Shown: positions 35,101 through 47,100 of the stretch, piece after piece
How the letters are laid out: each line of letters starts with the position of its first letter
Position numbering within the stretch: position 1 is the stretch's first letter
From: Nelumbo lutea
Taxonomy: Eukaryota; Streptophyta; Magnoliopsida; Proteales; Nelumbonaceae
Assembly (NCBI GenBank): GCA_022828595.1
Contig: JAKGHH010000002.1
Span: 69,846,383-69,910,382, forward strand
Direction of reading: 5' to 3'
Length of the DNA: 64,000 nucleotides
The notes under the pieces: model-generated
Seen by the model: only the letters and a program-made list of their open reading frames with translations
Database searches by the model: none
What the model was told of the DNA's origin: nothing
Position numbers and translations under genes: made by a program

Positions 35101-38100
35101 CTATTGAGTGCTGGCCTTTGAAGTATCTTGGTTTGCCTTTAGGAGATTATCCAAGAGAAACTAGATTCTGGAAACCAGCTGTGGAGAGGTGTACCAAGAG
35201 ATTGGCAGCTTGGAAGAGAAATTATATTTCTTTAGGAGGTAGAATTACTTTGATAAAGTCCACTCTAGAAAATTTGCCAGTCTACTACTTGTCGGTTTTT
35301 AGGATCCCTAGGAAGGAAGTTCAAAAATTAGAAAAGTTGATGAGAGACTTCCTTTGGGAGCCCAGGGAAGGTAGAAAGGATCACTTGGTAAGATGGGAGG
35401 TAGTGTGTCAGAGCAAAGAGTAGGGAGGTCTAGGTATAGTAAATCTAGGAAAGAAAAAATCTTCCTTGATAGGTAAGTGGTTGTGGAGGTGGCCTCTGGA
35501 GGGTGGGGGCTGGAAGTTGTGGCAAGAAGTGATAGGTAGTATACATGGTGGTGCAAGCAATGGTTCTCTGGGGTCTCTTCGAGGGCTACTCTGGCATCTC
35601 CTTGGAAATCCATTTGCGGAGTGCTTCCTCAGTTCCTTAGCCTAATCAGGTATGATGTTTGCTTTGGAGACAAGGTTCTCTTTTGGGAGGACCTTTGGAT
35701 CGGTAACTCAACCCTTAAAGACATTTCTGCTTCTCTTTATTCCCTTTATTTGCTTAATAAAGAACCTGCACATCGTTTTGTGTCCTACTCTTAGTTGATC
35801 GGGTTAAGTCGGGAGTTGGGACCAAGAAGAAACCTGAGTGACAGTAAGCTTGTTTTGGAAACCTCCCTCTTGCAAATCCTTGACTCAGTTTTCCTGGTTC
35901 TTTCTAAGCTTGATAGTCATATTTGGGTTCCGCACCCTAGGGGATTGTTTTCTTGTGCCTCTTTCTTCTCTTATTTGTGTTCAGTCCCGAACCTCTCCCC
36001 ATGCCCTTTTAAAGAGTTCTGGTCTAAACCTGTTCTTCCCAAAGTTGGGGCTTTGTGTTGGGAAGTCTTTCAAGGAAAAATAAACATGTTAGACACCTTG
36101 CAAAAATGAAGACCTTCCTTGTGTCTTTCCCCCAACTGGTGTACCCTATGTAAAGCAAGTGGTGAAAGCTGTTACCACCTCCTAATTTCTTGCCCTTTTG
36201 TTGTAGTCATTTGGGAAAAAGTCTTTGATCTTTTTGGTCATAGGTGGATTGTGCCTCTGCAGATTGGAAATCTCTTTGACTCCACAATCTTCAGCTGGCC
36301 AAAGAAGAGAGGTAAAGTCATGTGGAGATGTCTTAGGGCTGCTTTGATATAGACGGTGTGGGAAGAGAGAAATAGCAGTCTTTTGTGATAAAGGAGTCAG
36401 GAGGCAGTGTGGGAGTGTATTTTAAATAGAGCTATACATTGGGTTAAAGCCTCAAACCTGCTCTCAGATTTCTCTGTTGATGACTTGTGGAGAAACTGGG
36501 GAACTGTAGGTAGAAGTTCCTTTGCAAGGAACAAACCAGTGGTAGCTTGGGAACCTCCTGATGAAGGCTTTATCAAACTAAACTTTGATGGCAGCAGTTT
36601 AGGGAACCCAGGTCTAGCTGGTATAGGAGTTTTCAGGAATAATGAAGGACATATTGTTGTTGTTTTCTCAGGCTGGTTAGAGATATGACAGTTTGTGTTC
36701 AATGGGAAAGGTGGTCAGCAAATGCGATGGCAGATTACTTTGCGAAGTTGGGGGTGCATAAGTCTGAACTCTTTTTGGCTCAGTTGTAATTTAGGTTGTT
36801 GTAGGTTGGGATCGCACCTTGCGTCCCTATTGGGATGGATTGTATTGTAAGTCTTGATGTAATCCCTTCTTTTTTTTTAAATAAAACTCTAATAAAAAAA
36901 ATCATCACCAGCTGAAGACGGGAGAACCAAGAGAGGATAGGGGTGCTTAGTTGCATTTGTTCATTTATCTTGGTGCTATTGGAAGATTACATTATCTGAC
37001 AAAAAGATGGGTTGATGGGCAATCCAGCTTGGGGTGTTGTTATGAAATATCTGTTGATAGATTGGGGAAGGACTTAGGTCATGGGAAAGATAGGTCACTT
37101 ATTTTTGATTGTGGGTAACTGTGTATTAGGGTGTTGTTAGTAAGTGGAGTGAAGTGGATTGCATGATTTCTCTCGGTGATGCCTTATCAGTTGAGTTTGT
37201 ATACACCTGGATTTTTCCCTTTAATAAATTTATTTTATATTAACTATAAAAAGGAGCTATGCTTGGGAGACCGCCCCTTCTTTTTGGTCCGGTCCCTTCA
37301 TGGCTGTGCTCCCTTTAGGAATCTGGGCAACCTTTTAGGGTTTCCCTTACTCTGAATATAGGCATGGGTGGTTTATCCCAATAGAATTGTTCTCTTCAAA
37401 TGGTTCCCCATATTTCAGTCAGAGTTACTCGTAGATTTTGGTGCTATTGCTTGTTGGCTTAAGTATTTATTCGGCAGTGGTACCATAGCACCAATGTGGT
37501 ATTTTAACTGGCATTAATGATGATTTGTAAATCTATGCAATACTAAAGGAGAGTGATTATTGTTCGAAAAAAAAGGAGAGTGATACCAGTGACTTCATCA
37601 ATTGGCTAAATATGAGGAATCTAGGGGAAATTGTTCTATGGAAGCATTTCTTTTTCTTGTTTAAATGAGTGGGTGATTACAAGTTAATACAAGAATGAGA
37701 ATGTGGGATTGAGTCTGAGAGTGGTTACTTACCATAATTTCCAAATGTTAGGTTGTATCTAGTCGACCTGTCCCAAGACCCCTGATAGCTAGGACCAGCA
37801 ATGCATTATGAACTTACATGTTGCCAAATGAAAAAGAAGGCAATGACTTCCTGTGTGTATCTTTTCATGGTTAATGATAGAAAACAACACACATTCAGTG
37901 TTGTCAATGTGGCACAAAGTGATATGTCTAAATTTGATAAAATGGTACAATCTCAGATATTAGTTAATAAAGACTGGAAGTATGCAATACTTCAGATAGG
38001 TGGGACCACATGGAAGCCTCTGCTTTGCAAATATAAAAAGGAAAGTTGGTTGGTCTGAGATCAAAAACAACATTGGCCATCTAATGTGGTCCTATAGTTT

Positions 38101-41100
38101 ATGGCAGCTGTCTACCATAATACTACCAATTGGAGGAAGGCCTAAAAGAAATCCTTCACTATTTCTCTTTTATTTTATTTCTTGTTTCAATTTTATATGT
38201 TGTATCCAATCATATTTGATGATGCATGATGAAAGAAAACTTTAAAATAAGTTTGTGATCAACTTGGTAAACTGGCTATTAGTTGACTTAGTTGATAGGT
38301 CTTCCTTGGTGGTTGCATCATGGTTATTCATTGACTAGTTAGTGATGCAGTCAATATGGTTCTCAACTGGCTAGTTGATTGACTAGTTGACACTTTGATA
38401 ACACCATGTGCAGCATGTACATGTCCAACTCTTTATAGATCAGTAGAAAGTCAAGCATAGAAGCCCCAATGGCTATTTATAGACCACTCAGAATAGAAAG
38501 TCAAGCGTAAGAAGCAGCATCTATTTCCTGAAGTGATAAAAATCGAAACTCTAGCAATATTCCATAGTGGAGACTCTAGAAAATCAATTAGCTCTCTATT
38601 TTGCTCATTTTGCAGATTACCGATTCCAATGGCTATTTCTCCTCTGAATAATACTTAGCTACACTCTTTCCATTAGCTGCAAATAGTAAAAAGAGAGCAG
38701 GTCCTTTAATATGTCCTCCCTCTTACCATAACATGTCAAACTTGCCAAGAGGATGCAACTTGAACAAGTTTCTTGTAGGGGGATTATATGGTGTTTTAAC
38801 AGGACTTAAAAGTGAGACCACAATATGGGGAGCAATCTAAACCCAGTCCATATGCTTATACAGAATTATCACTAATTTAAAGAAGCAAAATAAAGGAAAA
38901 GAAAGATGCTTATATAGATTGGCCTGAAGGAGGAAAGACTAATTTTCTTGTAGTCTTAATATTGGTGGATTAATGATATGGTGTTTCTGAATGTTATTGT
39001 TGGACTTAATATGACAAACAAAAGAGAGGAGTCATTTATCAAAAAAAAAAAAAAAACAAAAGAGTGGGGTCCTTTGAATTTTGTGAGATATGAACAGTGC
39101 GAATTCTATATTGGGAACTTCCCTATGATAACTGGATGCATGTACAAAGGTGCCATATCATGTCAGATAATTCAATAGTGTAAATATCATATCTGGTACT
39201 GCATCCAGCCATTCGATTTTCATATCCATAGGAACTTCCAAGGTTAAATTTATTGTAGATGTCATTTGAGATGCACTCCTTGGTTTTGCTCATGTTTGAG
39301 GAGTTTGATAAAGGATTCAGTGGAAGAGGTATGAGCAGGAATGTTATCTTTTCTGGATTGGTAAATTTATTTGGGGTTGTTTGTTTAGTTTTGCGTACTA
39401 AAATCATAGAGAAGTTTTCTATACATGTTTATCTGTGTTATCTATTATGTTTTGTGAGTTCAACTTCAGCAGTCTTTTGCAACTACTAGTCTGGTAGATT
39501 TTGAGCTGTTAAAGTTTTGCACAAAGAAGCCAAGGCAGAAATAGCCATATACTTTGCTCATTTGCTCCCATGAAGTTTGGTTTTCATTGGAGATGCTTGA
39601 CTCTGATATTGGCTGGCAACCTTTTGAGCTGTTCATTTTGATGATTGGTGTTTACAACTTTACATTGCAAGGAGAAGATTAAATTTTCCTTCATTGTGCA
39701 AAAGAAGGGTCTCTTAGCACTTCAATTTTCTAATTATCTTCATTCTGTTTTTCCTTTTGATAAGCCAATTATCTGCATTCTCAATGGTGCTTCTATGACT
39801 CTGGCTACACAGCATATTAACATTTCTAGCCATTGGTCACTTTGATTTTCCTGATGGCCAAGCCTTGCAATGTTTAGGTCTCTTCAGAGGAGTGGAAAAT
39901 TATTGTTCTTAATAAGGAGAGGAGATGCTAAACTTCATCATTAGTTGCCATATTGATGGCACTGAAGTGAACAATTAAGAAGAAAAAGAAAACAAATTGT
40001 GGTTGGCCTATTTCTGTCATGGTTTGAGACTGAGACGTGGAAATATTTCTTTAGGCTCAGTTTGGGAAGACTACAAATACAAATATGTACTGTGCAAAAC
40101 AAGGTTTACAAATACAATAAACAAGGTTTTGCACTGTAAATATTTGTATTTGTACTCCTCCCAAACTGAGCCTTAGCAACTGGGACCACCTACCATTTTG
40201 ATTTCAAAGCTGACTTCCTACACTCTCAACCAATGCCTTCTATTTCACAATATATCTAGTTCTTCAAGTTTTAAACCTTGTCTTCAACTTGTTTTGGAAG
40301 ATCTGGTTGCTCATTTCCTTCTAAACATGGTGATGGAAGACATACAGAAGGATGTGATAGAAGTAACTTGCCATACAACCAAGATCTCCTGTGTTTGAGG
40401 GTGGGATCCTACATATCCAAAAAGAAATTATTCTATAATATGCAGTCCTGCAATGAATGAGTAGGTGATAACTATTTTCTTTACATCCCTTAACATAAGG
40501 CAACCATTTTTATTCTTCTGCCACCATGCAATAGGTGATATATAATAGATCACTGTATCTACCTTCAAAAGAAGAAGCCCCCGTTGAATGGAGCTACAGA
40601 GCCCCAAAAGCTTTGAAGCAATGGAAGCCTGTTTCCAGCTCTAATATCAAGTTTCTAACTGTAAATTGCCCCTGAGATTCCACTTGAACATTTACATCCT
40701 CTCAAATGCATGTAATGCATGTAGTTTTGAATTTTCTTTCTGTCTTTTGTCTTGTTTTCATTGGGATAAATTTGAAGGCTTAATCTCATGAATTGGCTGG
40801 GTGGGTTCTATTCTAGTTTAGTAGGACTTTACCTATGCTTCTTATCACTTCATTGTATTGAGATCATTTTTGCATAACTTAAGAGGTGATTAATTGTAGC
40901 CTACTGACTTACTATGATTCTGTCAATTTTTCATGATACCTTGTGCTTAAAGAGTTGGTACATGTAAAGTGTATATTCTTCCTAAGGTGCTGATATGAGA
41001 TGGTGCATAAAATTTAATATCTGCTTCTTTGCTTGGAAGGGTAAATAAAGAATTAAACTAAAATTAATGGTACCCAGGTAGTGGATGAATACCAGAAGAA

Positions 41101-44100
41101 CTTTGGAGAATCTTGGAGGACTGTACAGTCAGATTCCACCAAACCATGGCCCTATTTGAATGAAGCTCTAACCAAATTTCAGGTACCCGTCTGCATCCTG
41201 ATTCATAATTTAATTAGAAGATAGAATGTCATTGTCCATTTCCTCTTTTAACATTCTACTCTGTTGTGGGTGAAGCTTGTGTACCATATGATTTTGAAGT
41301 TTTTCACTGAAAATAACCTGGATGTGTTTTATTATTTTCTTCAGGACCCTGCAGAAGCTGATAAATTGCTGAAAATCCAGAGGGAGTTGGACGAAACTAA
41401 GATCATTCTTGTGAGTTTTTAATTATTTGATGGTAAACAATATGCCAAATCTGTTTCATCATTTTATTACCAAGTTTGCCTTATAAGCTTTTTTTCACAT
41501 ATTGATATGCATACAACTATTTTCATATATTTTTTTATTATTTGTTTGAGAACAGTTTGCTTGAATTTTTAAAAATCCGAACTAGAAGATAATCCCCATC
41601 AGTATCTTGGGGCTTTCCAATCTTGTCAGATTGACCATCTGACCTAGTTCTACCCACTACTATAGGATGTATTTAGTACCAATATTGTCAGATCAAGATT
41701 GGATTGGATGGTGATCTCTGTTAGGAATGCAACCCAAAGGTTTTCTGGGTTCTGGAAACCATAGTTTTTGTATTTCTGAATAGTTGGATAAATTGCTTTT
41801 GACCCAGGTGGTTTGGTAAAATCTGGTCATTTTTAGTAAACTGTCTGAACCTTAACAAATCAAATGTGGATTTTTTTAGTAACAAAAACACAACATGAAG
41901 TTTTGAATCTATGCTATCCCTTTGAAAGCCAAGACAATATACCATCAAGCTACAAATCTATTGGTGTGCTAAATAAATTATTTAGTTAATTTTTACATCT
42001 AAAACATATATTTTTTATCAGTACATCTAATCTACATGTTTTTTGTTACAAATTTTTAACAAAATTAGAAAGGACAGAGTTAGAAATGAAGTCATACAAA
42101 AGAACCTAAGAGTATCTCCAATAAGTGATAAAATGAGAGAAAGTAGATTGAAATGGTTTGGTCACATGCATAGATGACCATCTACAACACCTGTTAGAAA
42201 AAGTGATTTGTTACAAGTTGAAGGGGTTGGAAAAGCTAGAGGCAGGCTGAAAAAAGACTTGGGTTGAAGTAATAAGAAATGATTTAAGCACCCATATTGG
42301 ATATGACACTGAACAGAACAGTATGGTGAAATAGAATTCATGTAGCCAACCCAATATAGTTGGGACTTGGGACAAGGCTTAGATGATGATGGTGATGATG
42401 ATGATGATCAACTCAGTTGTTATCACCATATGACATGAATGCAACAATCCCTAACTCAGAAAGTGTGGGCCTGGCCTAAAACTTATCTGAGCAACTGCTT
42501 GTTGTTTATAAAATGAAATTTGGGGTGAAGAGGGAGGAGACTGGGTGGAGCTTAAAGCTTCGGGGCTGTCAGGGGGAGCTGTAATTATATGGAATCCAGG
42601 GGTCTTCAAAAGGGTTGGGGAGGACACTGGAGTGTTCTCAGTCTCAGTGTGCTTACAAGAAGTAAATGGTGATTGGAGCGGGTGTTTAACAAACGTTTAT
42701 GGGCTAAATGAGGAGGGGGAGAGGGAGGAGTTTTGGGAGGAATTATGAGGGTTGAGACAGAAGTGGGATGGGCATTGATGTGTGGGTGAGGATTTCAATG
42801 TACTAAGAAGAAGAAATGAAATGAAGGGGGGAAGGGATAGAAGAGTTTCTGTAGGCATGAGGAGGTTTGAAGATTTTATAACTAGTAATGAGTTGATAGA
42901 TCCACCAATGGTAGGTGGGAAGTTTACCTTGTCGAATGGCCAAATTCCAGTCATCCTCGGAAGGCTGGACAGATTCTTATTTTCAGGAGATTGGGCAGAG
43001 TATGTAGGGGAAGTGGTCCAAGAATCAATGCCAATACAGTTATCAGACCATAAAGCAATCCTTCTGCGAAAGTTTGCTGCTGTTATAGGCCTTGAATCTT
43101 TCAGATTCAAGAATGTATGGCTACTCCAACCAAACTTCGTGGAATGGGTAGAAAGTAAGTGGAAGGACCAGCAGATTTAAAAATGATGAAAAAATTGCAA
43201 GCCATTAAGCAAGAGTTTGGGGGAGAAGGAAAGAAGCATTTGGAGGGGAAGAGGGTAGAGAAAAAGAGATTTAGGAGAAGCTGGCCAAGTTAGAAAGGGT
43301 AAGAAAGGAAGGCGAATTCAAGAGAGAGACACAAATCGAGATGGCGGTGTTGGAATCCGAGCTAGAGGACCTAATGTTGATGGAGGAAGTCAGGTGGAGA
43401 CAAAAATCTAGGGCCATATGGCTGAAAGAGGGAGACAAGAATACCTCTTTTTCCATGCTTTTGCAAATGGGAGAAGGAGAAATCTGATCACGATGATCCA
43501 AGTGGAGGAGGAGGTGATAGACACCTGGGGGGGATTCTAGATAAAGTGGTTTCTTATTACAAGCAGCTGTACACGGGGAGAGATTGGAGCTGGGTGTCTC
43601 TGGGAGAATCGGAACCAAATAGGTTAAGTAACAGTGAAGTAGTTTGGCTAGAAAGGGATCTTGAAGTTAGAGAGGTAAAGGACCACCTTGAGACAATTGA
43701 ATGGGAGATTTAGAAAGATGCACAGACTTATAGAAAGCAAGTTGGAACTAATAGAGTATTTGAATTCCTAGCTGGCCTAAATTCTGAGTATGATATTGTA
43801 AGACAACAACTATTGACAAGAGAAAGTGTGACGTTGTCTCAAGCCTATTCCTTAGTGCATAGTGAAGAAATTAGGAGAAAGGTTATGTTACAACAACAAC
43901 CTTTCAAATCTGCCTTGGTAGTAGTTAAACCCAAGCCCGGGGGAGAAAAGGAAAGGGATATGAAAAAAGAGGCTAAAAAGGACCTAGTTTATGAATATTG
44001 CAAGAAACCTAAACACACTAAAGACACTTGTTGGAAGTTGCATCCACATCTAGTTCCAGCAAAACTCAGAAACAAAAAGGGGAATGCCAATATGGTTGTC

Positions 44101-47100
44101 AACACTTGATAGTGCAACCTCAATGGCCTCAAGAGGCACTCCTCTAGACACCCTAGCTGCTGTCCGAGTTGCTGTAACACAATTGGAAAGTGAAGTCAGT
44201 TACTCAGTATCATCTCCTCAACCATCATTAGCTCCTTCAAGCTCATCCATTGCTCAATTAGGTAATCGGGCCCCAGCTTATAATGCTTCAGCTCTAGGTA
44301 ATACAGAACATTCTTGGATAATAGATTTAGGAGCATCTGACCATATGACTGACTTATCATGCTTCAACTCCAGCTTATCATACTTTTGGTAAAGACAAAG
44401 TATCTATTGTTAATGGATCCCTTGTTCCTATTTCTGGCAAAGGAGACATCAAGTTGTCTAATGCAATTTCCCTATCCTCCGTCCTACATGTCCCTAATCT
44501 TAATACTAACTTGCTCTCAGTTAGTAGCATTACAAAAAAACAGAATTATTCAGTAACATTTTTTCTTGATCGATGTGTTTTTAAGGATTTGGAAACAAAG
44601 AAGGTGATTGGGATTGGCAGTGAGACAAACAGAATCTACCTACTTGGAGGAAGTGCTCATAAGAAATCCTTTGTTTCTTAGTCTGTTGATCAGGTGATGC
44701 TTTGGCATAATAGGATGGGCCATTTATCCTTTCAAGCTTTGAAAAGTTTGTTTCCTAGTATATTTGAATTTGTTCAGATGACAAGTTTGAAATGTGAAAG
44801 TTGTGAACTTGCAAGCAGGACTACCTATTCATTAAGTAATAACAGAAGCAATATTCCTTTTGAAATTGTGCGTATTGATGTTTGGGGACCTTATTATACC
44901 ACTGCCATGGGGGGGTACAGATATTTCCTATTATTTGTTAATGATTATACTCACTTTTCTTGGGTTTACCTTATCCGTTCTTGAGATGAGGTTCCAGCAT
45001 TAACCCGAATCTTTCATCAAATGATTTTAACCCAATTTGGAGTCAAAATTAAAATTTTTAGATCCGATAATGTAAAAGAATATTTTTCAAACCCATTAGC
45101 CTCCTACATGCTTGATCATGGGATTATCCATTAGAGTACCTGCCCACATACACCACAGCAGAACGGGGTTGTTGAAAGAAAGAATAGACACATATTGGAG
45201 GTAGCCAAAGGCATTATTTTTACCTCAAATGTGCTTATACGTTTTTGGGGGGATGCCATTCTTATAGCAGTTTATCTTATCAATCGGATTCCCTTACAGG
45301 TTCTTGACATGAAAACTCCATTCACCCTTTTATACCTTGATAAAGAATTGTTTACCATTCCTCTCAAAACCTTTGGGTGCACTTGCGTTGTTCAAATCCT
45401 TGGCCCTCATCGTTCCAAATTTGATCCTAAGGCCTCCAAATGCAGTTTCCTTAGATATGCCCAAACTCAAAAGGGATATTGTTGTTATGAACCCACTTCT
45501 AGAAATAGATTTGTCTCAATGGATGTCACCTTCTTTGAGGATAAACCCTATTATCCAAGGGTTTCTCCTCAGGGGGAGAATAGTGAAGCTAGGAGTAGCT
45601 CATTAGAAGTTCCTTTACCAATCCCATTAAGTGAAGAAGGATGTAACGGGGAAGGATGTCAAAGGTGCAAGGATGTGAGAGTCTATCACAGACATTGGAG
45701 ATGGGTTGATTTTGGACATCAGCAATGCAAGCTAGTCCCAGTCCCCTCTACAGATCTAGATCTAGGTACCACAATAGCCCAGTTCCTCCTGCAGATCCAA
45801 ATCCAGGTACCACAGTAGCCCCGTTTCTCTTATAGATCCAAATCTAGGTACCACAAATGAGAAACATCCAACCATGGAGCCTTCACCTTCATTTGGTGAC
45901 CTTGATCTCCCCTTAGCAGTCCAAAAAGGCAAACGTCGTTGCACCATAGCTTACTGCATTTCTTAGTTTTTATCCTATGATCATTTGTCTCCCTCCTATG
46001 AGTCTTTTTCGCATCCATTGTTGATATTCCCATTCCTAGAACAATACAGGAAGCATTGGAGATACTAAAATGGAAAGATGCAATAAAAGTAGAAATGGAT
46101 GCCCTCATTAGAAACAATACCTAGGAGATAGTTGATCAGCCCAAAGGAAAAAAAACCAGTTGGATGTATGGGTATTCACTGTGAAACATAATGCTGATGG
46201 TTCTATTGAAAGGTATAAAGCCCGATTAGTTGCAAAAGGATTCACTCAGAATCCTATAATCTCTTGCAGCCAATTACTCTTGGCCATTGTATCAGATGGA
46301 TGTCAAAAATGCCTTTCTCAATGGAGACTTGCAGGAAGAAGTTTACATGTTGCCTCCATGATAGTATAGTACGGAGACAGGAAAGGTTTGTCGATTGAAC
46401 AAAGCTTTATATGGACTAAAACAGTCCCCAGAGCTTGGTTTGACAGATTCAAATGAGCCCTTGATAGGTTCGGATATGTGGAGACCCAGTTAAACCACAC
46501 CTTGTTTATTAAGAGAATGGATTCTTCTGTAACCTTGCTTGCTATGTATGTGGATGATATTGTAGTAACGGGGAGTGATACTAGTGAAACTGAGTCTCTT
46601 AAGCAACTCCTCCATCAAGAATTTGAGGTAAAAGATCTGGGGGAATTACGATACTTCTTGGGCATTGAGGTAGCCAGATCCAAGATGAGATTTTTGTCTC
46701 TCAACGAAAGTATGTCCTTGATTTGCTAGAAGAAACAGGAAAGTTGGAAGTTAAGCTTGCAGACACACCTATTGAGCAGAATCACAGGATTAGTGTAGAA
46801 GGTGGAGAGCCTATTGAAGATAAAGCTATGTTCTAGTGGTTAGTTGGAAAACTTCTCTATCTTTGCCTCACACGACCTGACATTAGTTATGTAGTCAATG
46901 TAGTTAGTCAGTATATGCACTCTCCTAGAACTACTCACCTCCTTGCGGTTGAAAGGATATTAGCATATTTGAAGAGGTTTCCAAGCAGAGGCTTTTTGTT
47001 CAAGAGAAATGGCCACGTGAAGATAGAAGTCTACACAGATGCTGATTGGGCTGGGTGTGTTGATGATCGAAGATCTACCTCTGGATATTATGCCTTTGTA

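Larger units (their letters stand above)
32601..41077 (+). other. YKT61: YKT61 intron 2 (8,477 bp)
   Basis: GT-AG, phase 0. Contents: an (ATT)n microsatellite near 33275; short frames at 33243-33557 without a known motif; a possible LTR scrap at 34010-34500; a worn MITE near 34650-34820; an L1-type LINE at 34830-36902; and a palindromic MITE at 40054-40172. Unassigned DNA fills 36903-40050 and 40176-41077, where short frames such as 37801-38058 match nothing recognised. Confidence 0.85.

Noticed and set aside
37801..38245. Possible coding exons in YKT61 intron 2
   Set aside because: Two overlapping frames of about 80 residues exist, but neither resembles a known protein, and splice sites consistent with YKT61 exclude them.
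42697..43110. 137-residue minus-strand frame
   Set aside because: It is the antisense shadow of the plus-strand LINE endonuclease, whose motifs are clear.
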